The notes below the pieces were generated by a model. That model searched no databases. It saw only the letters and a program-made list of their open reading frames with translations, and had not been told where the DNA came from. The position numbers and the translations under genes are program-made. 64,000 nucleotides of DNA from Streptomyces ureilyticus (GTDB lineage: Bacteria; Actinomycetota; Actinomycetes; Streptomycetales; Streptomycetaceae). Position 1 is the stretch's first letter, and every line of letters begins with the position of its first letter. This document shows positions 42,850-50,419 of this stretch, piece after piece. The stretch spans positions 1-64,000 of the forward strand of contig NZ_JAAKZX010000013.1 of NCBI RefSeq assembly GCF_011045025.1, given 5' to 3'.

Positions 42850-43233
42850 GTGTACCGCCTGTCGTGGGATGCGTGCGACGCGACGGGCAGCAGATAGTTG
42901 CCCGCTTGAGGCACATCTGGGCCGCGCCGGGGATCACAAGACGATGGGCGCGTGCGGGAATGGCCTCGCTCGTGACGCGGCGGGTTCCGGCACCGATGCG
43001 CAGGGTGCGCCCCCTGGGGAGCGCGATGGCGGTGCGACGCTGCCGGGGGCCGGGGCGGCACGACGCACGCTAGCCCTCCCCGCACTTCCCGGATAGGTGT
43101 CAAGCAGCCATCCGTGCCGGACAGGACGCACTGATGTCGCGCCGTATCCGGAATCTTTGGGCAGGACTACGCTGTGGGGTGAGGCCCTAGTCCCCGGTAT
43201 CGATGCTGTGTCCCGCTCCCGGGGAGGCCCGCC
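42850..43233. other. Divergent promoter region of module A (384 bp)
   Basis: No gene is seen. Short blocks are shared with the matching 382-bp region of module B, among them CACGCTAGCCCT(C/G), a GTCAAG...GCCATC block, and CTACGCTGT about 65 nt before the plus-strand start; the last could hold a -10 element. Confidence 0.5.
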
Positions 43234-43518
43234 GTGTTCGTCCTGCTACTCATCTTCATCATGGCCTTGTTCGGTTTCGGCTTCCTCGATCCCATCTGGT
43301 GGGTGGCCGCGGCGGTGTTGGTCTTCGGGGCCACCCGCTACGGCCGCGATCGTGGCGGGGGCCGGGGCCGGGGCCGTAGTAGCAGGTCCGATCTCGGGGA
43401 CTACCGGGACTATCAGGAGCGCCGGGATCGTCAGGACCGCTGGGACCGTCGCTACAGCCGTCGGCACCGAGCGCGCTGGAGGCGCGAGGACCGGCAGGAT
43501 CGCGAACACCGCAGGTGA
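43234..43518 (+). CDS. Small membrane protein with Arg/Asp-rich tail, module A
   Basis: 94 aa. Two hydrophobic helices at the N-terminus (VLLLIFIMALFGFGF and WWVAAAVLVFGAT), then a long tail of alternating arginine, aspartate and tyrosine (DYRDYQERRDRQDRWDRR). The paralogue at 56.5 kb keeps all features. The GTG has GGGGAGG 7 nt upstream. Function unknown; the polyampholyte tail suggests contact with nucleic acid or the membrane surface. Confidence 0.78.
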   Translation: MFVLLLIFIMALFGFGFLDPIWWVAAAVLVFGATRYGRDRGGGRGRGRSSRSDLGDYRDYQERRDRQDRWDRRYSRRHRARWRREDRQDREHRR

Positions 43519-43612
43519 CCCGTGAAGCGACCCAGCAGCCAGGGAGTCCGGAACGGCTTCAGCCATCCCGGACACGGAGAGAGCCCGGAGAGAGCCCGGA
43601 GAGGCACATGCC

Positions 43613-43930
43613 ATGCAACGCAAGGGTGTGATCCAAGAAGAGTGGTGGGATCTGAAGGCCGAGGTCTCGTGGGGGAACGCGCCGGGCGGGCAGGATGTCG
43701 TCGCGCTGCTCGCCGAGAACGATCAGCTGCGGCGGGCACTGTCCGGCCGTGTGGTGATCGACCAGGCCTGCGGCATGGTGATGGCCCTGACCCCGTGCCG
43801 CCGTGGGGCGGCCAGGAACCTGCTGGTGGATGTCTCACGGCAGTGCGATCTCAAACTCCGGGAAGTGGCGGCGGCTTCATACGGCAGACCTGCGATGAGG
43901 TTCATGCCGACCAGGCAAGTCCTTCGGTAG
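43613..43930 (+). CDS. Short ANTAR-domain protein, C-terminally altered, module A
   Basis: 105 aa. A leucine-rich helix (VVALLAENDQLRRALSG) runs into the ANTAR pattern VIDQACGMVMAL and LLVDVSRQCDLKLREVAAA. ANTAR domains bind paired RNA hairpins and act as antiterminators. The paralogue at 56.8 kb continues for 37 more residues; here the end is replaced by YGRPAMRFMPTRQVLR, so the last ANTAR helix is lost and RNA binding is doubtful. There is no sensory domain. The start follows GGAGAGG. Confidence 0.75.
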   Translation: MQRKGVIQEEWWDLKAEVSWGNAPGGQDVVALLAENDQLRRALSGRVVIDQACGMVMALTPCRRGAARNLLVDVSRQCDLKLREVAAASYGRPAMRFMPTRQVLR

Positions 43931-43939
43931 GGAGAGGTC

Positions 43940-44296
43940 ATGATTCACGCAGCTGATGTCCGGGAATGGCGCGATCTCGACGTCGTCGATACCGAGTCCC
44001 ACAAGATCGGTGTCCTCGAAGCGGTCTATGTGGACACCACCACCGATGAGCCGGCCATGGCCACCGTACGAACTGGACTGCCCACCCGGCACCGGCTGGT
44101 ATTCGTCCCCTTGGAGGACGCGATCGCCGGGCCGGGCTATCTCAAGGTCGCCTATGTCAAAACGCTGGTGAAGCAGGCCCCTTCGATCGGCACCGACGAC
44201 GTGCTGCCCGCCGACCAGGAGGAGGCGATCTTCAAGCACTACGGCCTGCCCTATGAGCCCGGTGCAGCCGGTGAGAGGCAACTGGCGCGCCGCTGA
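43940..44296 (+). CDS. PRC-barrel domain protein, module A
   Basis: 118 aa. IHAADVREWRDLDVVDTES then HKIGVLEAVYVDTTTDEP and LVFVPLEDA give the beta-barrel pattern of PRC-barrel proteins, found in ribosome-maturation and stress proteins. The C-terminal FKHYGLPYEPGAAGERQLA is the part that survives in the deleted module B copy. It starts 9 nt after the ANTAR gene. Confidence 0.82.
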   Translation: MIHAADVREWRDLDVVDTESHKIGVLEAVYVDTTTDEPAMATVRTGLPTRHRLVFVPLEDAIAGPGYLKVAYVKTLVKQAPSIGTDDVLPADQEEAIFKHYGLPYEPGAAGERQLARR

Positions 44297-44360
44297 CCGT
44301 CCATGGGTACGACAACTGTGTTGTGAGGACTGTGTTGTGAGGACTGCTGAGGTACGCACC

Positions 44361-44720
44361 ATGCGCCAGGTGACCCCGCCCCGTGAAGAACGGCCGCTGC
44401 TGATGGCTGTGGCTTCGGCAGGCGATGCGGCTTTGCTGGCCGAGGTCGTCGAACTGCGTGCCAAGAACGAGCAGTTGGGGCGGGCGCTTTCGACCCGTGC
44501 GGTGATCGACCAGGCGCGCGGCATGGTGATGGTCCTGGCGCCGTGTTCCAGCGCGAGGGCATGGGATCTGCTGGTGGGCGTGTCGCAGCACTGCAATATC
44601 AAGCTCCGGGATGTTGCTGCGGCTCTGGTCGCCACGACGAAGGACGAGACGCTCCCGGAAGAGATACAGCGGGAGCTTCGCCGGGCGCTGCGGCGCCTTC
44701 ATGCGGCGGACCGGGGGTGA
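44361..44720 (+). CDS. Short ANTAR-domain protein, module A
   Basis: 119 aa. N-terminal coiled-coil-prone helix (LLAEVVELRAKNEQLGRAL) and a full ANTAR domain: AVIDQARGMVMVLAPCSS, LLVGVSQHCNIKLRDVAAAL. There is no GAF or receiver domain, so another protein may control it. The C-terminus is strongly basic (RELRRALRRLH). Near-identical to the 57.4-kb copy. The ATG at 44361 follows GAGG; a GTG eight codons earlier is possible. A hairpin follows. Confidence 0.83.
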   Translation: MRQVTPPREERPLLMAVASAGDAALLAEVVELRAKNEQLGRALSTRAVIDQARGMVMVLAPCSSARAWDLLVGVSQHCNIKLRDVAAALVATTKDETLPEEIQRELRRALRRLHAADRG

Positions 44721-44742
44721 CGGAGCGCTCTCCAGCGGGGAC

Positions 44743-44777
44743 GGCACCGGGAGCTGTGAGCTCAACTCTCCGGTGCC
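44743..44777. terminator. Hairpin after the ANTAR gene, module A
   Basis: GGCACCGGGAG pairs with CTCCGGTGCC (one bulged G). The same hairpin is conserved at 57745-57779 in module B. Confidence 0.75.
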
Positions 44778-44870
44778 TTCGTCCGGGCCGGCCGTCGGAC
44801 ACCCCTCCTGTGTAGCCCACCTCGGGGGGCTCAAACTCCGGACCGTCGGCTTACCGCCCGTTCGGTCTGG

Positions 44871-44990
44871 TCAAGTGCAGAAACGACTGCCGTCGGACGA
44901 TGCCGACAGCATCGTCACCGTCGCGGCCGGAGCGTCGAACAGGCGGGCGGCCACTGCGGCGATTCGATCGAATGCCTCGTCGGGCTGGCG
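44871..44990 (-). pseudogene. GAF-domain gene fragment
   Basis: The minus strand reads PDEAFDRIAAVAARLFDAPA, then TVTMLSA, and stops. This is the opening of a GAF domain of actinobacterial sensor proteins, cut off after about 40 residues. There is no proper start upstream and the flanking frame is non-homologous. Confidence 0.6.
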
Positions 44991-44997
44991 CGGACGG

Positions 44998-45597
44998 CTA
45001 TTCGGGCCGTTGGGTCTGGTCGTTGTGGGCGAGGCCGTCCGGATGTTCCGCCGTGCGCTCGCCAAGAGGAAGAACGAGTACTCGTAAGTTCGTTGGGCCG
45101 GGCAGGCGGTGGATCTGTCCCGCCTCCTGCCAGCCCCAGTTCTTGAAGGTGGCACAGGCCGAACGGTCGGACTGATCCACCAACGTGACACCAAGCGAAG
45201 ACTGGTGGTCGGCGAGCAGACGCTCCTGGAGTCGGCGGGCGAGCCCGTGGGCGTGCTGGTGAGGATGGACGAGGGTTTCGAGGATCGCGAAGACATGCCC
45301 GGACGCGGTCAGTTGCTCAAGGTTCTGCGGCATCGGTCCGTCGAACCCCTGCCACCAGGAGCCGTCGCGCGGCACGGGGAATCCGAAGACACACCCGGCC
45401 AGGGAGCGCGCCTCGGCGACCAGCATGTCGAATCCCGGTAGCTGTACGTCGTTTGCCAGGCGGTGCAGGAACTTCTGCCGGTCGTGGAACTCCTCACCGG
45501 GAGCGGCTGCGGAAGACTCCACGTACAGATCCGCCAGGTCCTCCCGCAGGCCCTCGGCCTGCCAGCGGTTCAGCCGGCGCAGACGCACCGTGTCCAT
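44998..45597 (-). CDS. GNAT-like acetyltransferase, module A
   Basis: 199 aa. The C-terminal half has the acetyl-CoA-binding layout of GNAT enzymes: FAILETLVHPHQHAHGLARR (the V-x-P-x4-x-G-x-A motif) and a late NWGWQEAG. The N-terminus MDTVRLRRLNRWQAEGL and YVESS are shared with the paralogue at 48.6 kb. The acceptor is unknown. The start at 45597 is set by that match; the frame is open further upstream but unconserved. It is divergent from the sigma gene and shares its control region. Confidence 0.75.
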   Translation of the reverse strand: MDTVRLRRLNRWQAEGLREDLADLYVESSAAAPGEEFHDRQKFLHRLANDVQLPGFDMLVAEARSLAGCVFGFPVPRDGSWWQGFDGPMPQNLEQLTASGHVFAILETLVHPHQHAHGLARRLQERLLADHQSSLGVTLVDQSDRSACATFKNWGWQEAGQIHRLPGPTNLRVLVLPLGERTAEHPDGLAHNDQTQRPE

Positions 45598-45682
45598 CGC
45601 GGACGGCTCAGAGCCTTCGAGTTCGTGTGGTTGGGCGAAGGGACGCCTGCCGTCGGCAGCCGCAGTTGTGTCGCGGAGAGCT

Positions 45683-45707
45683 GTTTGAGAGCGGACTGTC
45701 CGGGAAC
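45683..45707 (+). promoter_or_regulatory. SigB-like promoter of the module A sigma gene
   Basis: GTTTGA (45683-45688), 13 nt, then GGGAAC (45702-45707) resemble the SigB/SigF-type pattern GTTT-N14-16-GGGTA. The module B sigma gene has GTTTGA and GGGAAC with the same spacing (59638-59662) although the spacer differs. This suggests autoregulation by a factor of this family. Confidence 0.55.
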
Positions 45708-45801
45708 TCGCCTGGTGTGCTTCAGACCGGAGGCACGCCCGTGGGAGCAGCTTTCGCTGCTCCCCTGTGCGCTGCTGTCTGCCGGCTCCCACGGTGAGTG
45801 A
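45702..45801 (+). promoter_or_regulatory. 100-bp leader identical between modules, with alternative hairpins (module A)
   Basis: Identical base for base to 59657-59756. GGGAGCAG (45743-45750) can pair with CTGCTCCC (45757-45764) around a CTTTCG loop. Alternatively GTGGGAGC (45741-45748) can pair with GCTCCCAC (45785-45792). The two pairings exclude each other. The CTCCC strands could also pair with the CAGGGAG ribosome site at 45812-45818, so control of translation or elongation is plausible. Confidence 0.7.
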
Positions 45802-45822
45802 CTCCACCCATCAGGGAGACAC

Positions 45823-46650
45823 GTGCCCATGCCGGACCAACGCACGCAGAGCCCACGAAGCGCATACCCCTACGACGACGCTCCGGACACCGACGCCGCG
45901 TTCCGCCGAATCGCTGCCCTACCGGGCGGCCCGGAGAAGTCCGCGCTGCGGCAGGAGGTGGTGTGCGCCTGGATGCCGATGGCCGTACGGCTCGCCCGGC
46001 GCTTCCGCCATCGTGGTGAGACCTTCGAGGACCTCAAGCAGGTCGCCCAACTGGGCCTGGTCAAGGCGGTAGCCCGCTTCGACCCCAGTCGCGGAACCGC
46101 CTTCCCGAGTTTTGCCATACCGACGATCCTCGGCGAGGTGAAGCGGCACTTCCGTGACGAACTGTGGGTCGTTCATGTGCCGCGGCGCGTACAGGAGCTG
46201 CGCCGTCGGGTCCGCTCCGCCGACCATGAGCTGTGCGCTTCGCTGGGAGGCCGCATCCCCGCAGCTCACGAGATCGCCGCACACGCCGGCCTGACCGAGG
46301 CCGAGGTACGGCTGGGTCAGGGGGCGCTGGAGAGCTTCACCGCCCGGTCCTTGGACACCCAGCCCGGCCACTCCGAGGACAGCCACCGCCTGACCGACAC
46401 CCTCGGTGGCATGGAGCCCGGCTTCGACCGGGTCGTCAACCGTGAGGCGCTCCGCCCCCTGCTGCAGGCACTGCCCGAACGCGAACGGCAGATCCTGTAC
46501 ATGAGGTTCTTCTGCGAGATGACGCAGGCCCGCATCGGCCTACAGCTCGGTGTCTCCCAGATGCACGTCTCCCGTCTGATCTCCCGCACCTGTGCCCGCC
46601 TGCATGACCAGGTGATGGCCGACCCCCGTGTTCCGAGGAGGACCGCGTGA
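45823..46650 (+). CDS. SigB/SigF/SigG-family RNA polymerase sigma factor, module A
   Basis: 275 aa. Region 2 (LRQEVVCAWMPMAVRLARRF, EDLKQVAQLGLVKAVARFDP, with -10 recognition helix AFPSFAIPTILGEVKRHF) and region 4 (ERERQILYMRFFCEMTQARI, VSQMHVSRLISRTCARL) are complete. It would direct RNA polymerase to general-stress promoters. The GTG at 45823 follows CAGGGAGAC and matches the ATG of the B copy. No anti-sigma factor gene is adjacent, so control may lie in the leader and in distant RsbW-type kinases. A fragment of the DUF1206 gene follows. Confidence 0.93.
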   Translation: MPMPDQRTQSPRSAYPYDDAPDTDAAFRRIAALPGGPEKSALRQEVVCAWMPMAVRLARRFRHRGETFEDLKQVAQLGLVKAVARFDPSRGTAFPSFAIPTILGEVKRHFRDELWVVHVPRRVQELRRRVRSADHELCASLGGRIPAAHEIAAHAGLTEAEVRLGQGALESFTARSLDTQPGHSEDSHRLTDTLGGMEPGFDRVVNREALRPLLQALPERERQILYMRFFCEMTQARIGLQLGVSQMHVSRLISRTCARLHDQVMADPRVPRRTA

Positions 46651-46690
46651 CGATGTCCCGGGTGCACGGGCGGCGCCCGCGAACGGCCCT
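46647..46690 (+). pseudogene. DUF1206 gene remnant, module A
   Basis: A GTG overlapping the sigma stop (GTGA) reads SRVHGRRPRTALFR, similar to the first 14 codons of the intact DUF1206 gene at 60.6 kb (SWVHGLRRTAGLR). The similarity then ends; the rest of the gene is absent here. Confidence 0.6.
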
Positions 46691-47034
46691 GTTCCGCTTC
46701 GCCTGTATCTGCTCTAGGCTTCACGCGGGGAAGACGGGACTGCGACCGTGTCAGGTACCAGCAGGTCTTCCCATCCAGGCTCCCAGCCCCCGAGTCGGAA
46801 ACCAGGCCCGGCCGGAGCCGCATCGCCGCTGTGAGCGGCTCCAGCCTCCGTCCTCCCGGCATTTCCAGACGGGGTGTTCTCACCAGTCCCGCCGCCGCGG
46901 AGGACAGCGCGCGAGGACACGGTGGAGGGGGGCCTCCCATCCTCGCGCCACGTACGGCCGCCGCCGCACTGCGGCGGCGGCCGTACGGACCGTGAATCCC
47001 GGCGCGGGGGCGTCGGTCGGTGGCACGGAGTGGG
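46691..47034. other. Non-coding stretch with a long bidirectional terminator
   Basis: No gene is supported. At 46951-46987 CGTACGGCCGCCGCCGCA pairs perfectly over 18 bp with its complement around one C. It lies between the convergent sigma and GAF-ANTAR genes and should stop transcription from both sides. Confidence 0.8.
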
Positions 47035-47751
47035 TCAGGACCCCAGTCCGGGGAGGCGTTCGGAGTCGTCGATGAAGGCGCGGGCCACGTCGGACAGGCG
47101 CCGGTTGTGGGCGCGGGCGTAGCCGCGCAGGGTGGTGAAGGCCTGTTCCATGTCGATGCCCTGGCGTTCGGCGAGTTTCCCCTTGGCCTGCTCGATCAGT
47201 ACCCGGCTGTTCAATGCCGTCTGCAGCTGTTCGTTGAGCACCGTGCTGCGGTGGGTGGTGCGTTGTTGCAGGAGGCTGATGGTGGCGACGTCGGCCAGGG
47301 CCTGGGCGATGAGGGTGGCGGCCGGGTCGAAGGGGCCGGGGGCGGCACGGAAAAGGTTCAGGGCGCCCACGGTCTCGTCCCGCAGACGCATCGGCAGGGC
47401 CTGGACTGCCCCGAAACCGCTGTGGTGGGCCACCGTGACGAAGCGCGGCCAGCGATCGACCTCCCGGGTCAGGTCGGGGACGATCACCTGTGTGCCGGTG
47501 CGGAAGCACTCGAGGCAGGGGCCTTCGTCGTTCTGGAGCTGGAAGAGCTCCAGCAGGCGTACCTGTTCGTCGGAGGCGGCCATCACGCGGAGTTCGCCGT
47601 CGCGGTCCGCGAGCAGCACCCCGGCCGCACCTGCGCCGAGCATGCCCACGCAGCGGTCGGTGAGCAGGCGCAGGAAGTCGATCAGGTCGAAGTCGGCGAC
47701 CAGGTTGTCCGCCAGCTCGACGAAAGTCTTGGCCAGGAGCTGCTGATTCAT
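47035..47751 (-). CDS. GAF-ANTAR transcription antitermination regulator
   Basis: 238 aa. N-terminal GAF sensor domain (about 20-165: VGMLGAGAAGVLLADRDGEL, NDEGPCLECFRTGTQVIVPD, GAVQALPMRLRDETVGALN) and C-terminal ANTAR RNA-binding domain (LNSRVLIEQAKGKLAERQG, AFTTLRGYARAHNRRLSDVA). GPCLEC is the usual cysteine-bearing ligand loop. These proteins join a small-molecule or redox signal to RNA hairpin binding. It is the last gene of a minus-strand run; the ATG is 78 nt after the second GAF-ANTAR gene. Confidence 0.93.
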   Translation of the reverse strand: MNQQLLAKTFVELADNLVADFDLIDFLRLLTDRCVGMLGAGAAGVLLADRDGELRVMAASDEQVRLLELFQLQNDEGPCLECFRTGTQVIVPDLTREVDRWPRFVTVAHHSGFGAVQALPMRLRDETVGALNLFRAAPGPFDPAATLIAQALADVATISLLQQRTTHRSTVLNEQLQTALNSRVLIEQAKGKLAERQGIDMEQAFTTLRGYARAHNRRLSDVARAFIDDSERLPGLGS

Positions 47752-47829
47752 CGTGTCACCCTCGATTGAGACTAGTCCCGCCGGGAAGGGGCGGGAAGTG
47801 CAGCACGTTCATCGGATGGCACCGGTGCC

Positions 47830-48600
47830 TCAGGTTTCCTCGTCGGTCCGTCTCGGTTCCGTGTCCGGGGAGAAGCGAAGCCGGTGGGCTACGACGTCGG
47901 CGGCCACCTCGGCGAGTCGGCGTCCCTGCGTATAGGCGTAGGCGCGGAGCCGGACGAAGGCTTCGTCGATGCCGACGCCGAGTTGGACGGTGAGGATGCC
48001 GGTGGCCTGGTCGATCTCCGGCCGGTATCCGCCCAGGTCCTCGAAGCTGCGGTCCGGCAACGGTCCGCCGGCCGGCGAGCCTGTCTCGTCGATCCTTGTA
48101 TCGAGCAGGAGCAGCGTCGCGAGATCGGCGAAGGCCAGCGCGTCGGCCAGCTCCTCCGCGTCCAGCACGGTCGGCACGTCGGCGTACAGGTCCAGGACTC
48201 CCGGGCTGATCGCCCCTATCTGCAGGGGAAACGCGAACACCGCGCGCGCTCCGGCTTCCAGGGCCGCATCGGCGAACACGGTCCAGCGGTCCTGCAGGTC
48301 ACCGGTCAGCAGATCGGGTGTCAGGATGGCGGAACCCTGTGTGAAGGCGTCCACGCAGGGCCCCTCGCCCAGGGTGAGCTGGAGCTCCTCCAGTCGTTCA
48401 CTGATGGCGTCGGTGCTGCACAGCGGATGGCTCGGCGCGGTCCGGGACATCGCCGACAGCCCGGCCCCGCCGACCGGGAGCGCGGCCACGGCAGCGGTGC
48501 ACACGTCCACCACGCCGACCCGGGTGCCGCGTCGGGCCGCCTGCTCGGCGACCAGCGCCTGGATACGGGCCGACCGGCGGTGGGACCTCACCCGGGCCAC
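47830..48600 (-). CDS. Second GAF-ANTAR regulator
   Basis: 256 aa with the same layout as its neighbour: GAF domain (VDVCTAAVAALPVGGAGLSA, LGEGPCVDAFTQGSAILTPD, AVFAFPLQIGAISPGVLDLY) and ANTAR domain (EIDQATGILTVQLGVGIDEA, LRAYAYTQGRRLAEVAADVV). The ligand loop keeps one cysteine (GPCVDAF). The GTG start overlaps the end of the GNAT gene by 13 nt. The two regulators share little identity, so they are not a recent duplicate and probably sense different signals. Confidence 0.92.
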   Translation of the reverse strand: MARVRSHRRSARIQALVAEQAARRGTRVGVVDVCTAAVAALPVGGAGLSAMSRTAPSHPLCSTDAISERLEELQLTLGEGPCVDAFTQGSAILTPDLLTGDLQDRWTVFADAALEAGARAVFAFPLQIGAISPGVLDLYADVPTVLDAEELADALAFADLATLLLLDTRIDETGSPAGGPLPDRSFEDLGGYRPEIDQATGILTVQLGVGIDEAFVRLRAYAYTQGRRLAEVAADVVAHRLRFSPDTEPRRTDEET

Positions 48601-49193
48601 CGTGTCCAGGCATCGTGTGCAAGCCCCTCCAGCCTCACGGCGGTTGGTTCCCCGACGGGAAGGACCAGCACCCGGAGCACCGTGGCGCTGATCGGCCTCC
48701 AGATCTCTCCCAGGTCAAGCCATCCCCAGGAGCGGAGCGCAGCGAGCGTTGTGAGATCGGCCCGGTCCACCAAGGTGGCACCGAGTGTCGCCTGCTGGTC
48801 GGTCAGCAGCCGCTCCTGCAACCGGCGGGCCACGTCCTGGTCCTGCGGGTGCGGGCGGACCAGGATGTCGGTGATCGCGAAGACGCTTCCTGACTCGTTG
48901 AGTTGCTCGATGCTGTGCGGCAATGCTCCGTCAAACCCTGGCCAATAGAAGCCGTCGCCGCGGATCGGGAATCCGACGGCGCATCCCACCAGGCCGTCCG
49001 TCTCTGCGATCACCATGGCGAACCCCGGCCGACGGATGTCGAAGGCGAGACGGTTCAGAAAGCGCCGACGGCTGGGACGGCGGTACGCCTCACGGGGTGA
49101 CGTCTCGCGGGAGTCCACGTACAGATCCGCCAGTCGCCCGCCCAGGCCCTGTGCCAGCCGGCGGTTCACCCGACGCAACCGCACCGCGTCCAT
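48588..49193 (-). CDS. GNAT-like acetyltransferase, paralogue of the module A protein
   Basis: 201 aa. It aligns along its full length with the 45.0-kb protein: MDAVRLRRVNRRLAQGL, RFLNRLAFDIRRPGFAMV, FAITDILVRPHPQDQDVARR and SWGWLDLGEIWRP. The acetyl-CoA loop follows the LVRPHP stretch. The ATG at 49193 is chosen because similarity to the paralogue starts there. An in-frame ATG at 49271 overlapping the SPFH stop could add 26 residues. Acceptor unknown. Confidence 0.75.
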   Translation of the reverse strand: MDAVRLRRVNRRLAQGLGGRLADLYVDSRETSPREAYRRPSRRRFLNRLAFDIRRPGFAMVIAETDGLVGCAVGFPIRGDGFYWPGFDGALPHSIEQLNESGSVFAITDILVRPHPQDQDVARRLQERLLTDQQATLGATLVDRADLTTLAALRSWGWLDLGEIWRPISATVLRVLVLPVGEPTAVRLEGLAHDAWTRWPG

Positions 49194-49257
49194 GGTGGGC
49201 GACTCGCCGCCACGGAGCTTCGCGCTCACCCGACGACTGCCCGGGACCAGGGGGAGA

Positions 49258-50262
49258 TCAGCTGTGGGCATGTGACACGCCAGAGTCGGAGTCCGCCGGT
49301 GTCGGCCCGTTGTCCCGCTGTTCCCGGGCCGCTGCCGCACGCTTGCCGATCCGCTCTCCGCGAGAACCGGCCCGCTCTCCGCTCAGAGAGCCGACCGGCT
49401 TTCCACGCAGCGAGAAGGCGGGCGTGGTGGGCGGGATGGGGGTGGTCAGTTCGGGGAGTGCGGGGCGCGGCATGCTCCGGTGGGTGGACTCGCCGTCAGC
49501 CTCCCGGCTCTGGTGCTCGAAGAAGCGGAGCATCTCCACCGGGAACGGCATGACCAGGGTGCTGTTTTTCTCCGCCGAGACGTCCACCACGGTCTGCAGC
49601 AGGCGCAGTTGGAGAGCGCCCGGAGTGTCGGCCATGGTCGCCGCGGCGTCGCTCAGGCGCTGGGACGCCTGGAACTCGCCGTCGGCGGCGATGACCCGGG
49701 CACGGCGTTCACGCTCGGCCTCGGCCTGCTTGGACATGGAGCGCATCATCGACTCCGGAAGGGCGATGTCCTTGATCTCCACGCGTTCGATGCGCAGTCC
49801 CCAGGGCTCCTCGGTGGGGGCGTCCATCACTTTCTTGAGCTCCGCGTTGATGTGGTCGCGGTCGGAGAGGAGCGTGTCCAGGTCGGCCCTGCCGATGACG
49901 GCGCGGAGCGAGGTCTGGGCGATCTGGGAGACGGCGCTGGGGTAGTTGCGTACGTTCACCAGGGCTTTGACCGGGTCGATGACCCGGAAGTAGACGACCG
50001 CGTCCACGGTGAGCGTCACGTTGTCGGCGGTGATGGACCCCTGTGGCGGGATGCCGAGGACCTCGGTCTGTACGGACACCTTCCGCATCCGGTCGCCGAT
50101 CGGCCGGATGAAGCGCAGGCCGGGCCCGCGGATGTCCGGCAGCAGCCGACCGAAGCGGAACACCACGCCCTTCTCGTACTGTTGGACGTTGCGCAGGCTC
50201 ATGGCGAGCAGCACCAGCCCGGTCACGGCGAACACCACCAGCACGGTGATCAGCACACCCAT
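49258..50262 (-). CDS. SPFH/band-7 membrane protein (stomatin-like slipin)
   Basis: 334 aa. An N-terminal membrane anchor (LITVLVVFAVTGLVLLAMSL) is followed by the SPFH domain (QQYEKGVVFRFGRLLPDIRG, TADNVTLTVDAVVYFRV, LRAVIGRADLDTLLSDRDHI) and a coiled coil (KQAEAERERRARVIAADGEF). The C-terminal 70 residues are basic and disordered. Such proteins scaffold membrane microdomains, often under envelope stress. No NfeD gene is next to it. The 3' end overlaps the longer form of the GNAT gene. Confidence 0.92.
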   Translation of the reverse strand: MGVLITVLVVFAVTGLVLLAMSLRNVQQYEKGVVFRFGRLLPDIRGPGLRFIRPIGDRMRKVSVQTEVLGIPPQGSITADNVTLTVDAVVYFRVIDPVKALVNVRNYPSAVSQIAQTSLRAVIGRADLDTLLSDRDHINAELKKVMDAPTEEPWGLRIERVEIKDIALPESMMRSMSKQAEAERERRARVIAADGEFQASQRLSDAAATMADTPGALQLRLLQTVVDVSAEKNSTLVMPFPVEMLRFFEHQSREADGESTHRSMPRPALPELTTPIPPTTPAFSLRGKPVGSLSGERAGSRGERIGKRAAAAREQRDNGPTPADSDSGVSHAHS

Positions 50263-50419
50263 GGTTCTCACATTCCTTACGTCGATGGTGTCCCGGAACC
50301 CGAGCGGTCCGGGAAGCACACGGCGCGGGAAGACCCCGGCCTGTCGTCTGCGGTGCGGCGGCCGGGGTCCTGGGCTGCGGGTTGTGTGATTGCTGAGCGG
50401 TGCGATCCTGCCGCCCCTG

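Noticed and set aside
43940..44296. The PRC-barrel protein as a ribosome-maturation RimM
   Set aside because: It lacks the RimM N-terminal domain and lies in a stress module, not a ribosomal operon.
45741..45792. The leader hairpins as a standard ANTAR target
   Set aside because: Known ANTAR sites are paired hairpins with six-base loops carrying A at position 1 and G at position 4. The CTTTCG loop does not fit, so ANTAR binding is only a hypothesis.
45570..45845. Minus-strand frames over the sigma leaders that look conserved between the two modules
   Set aside because: They are alike only because the 100-bp leader DNA is identical; outside it the frames differ, and neither has a ribosome site.
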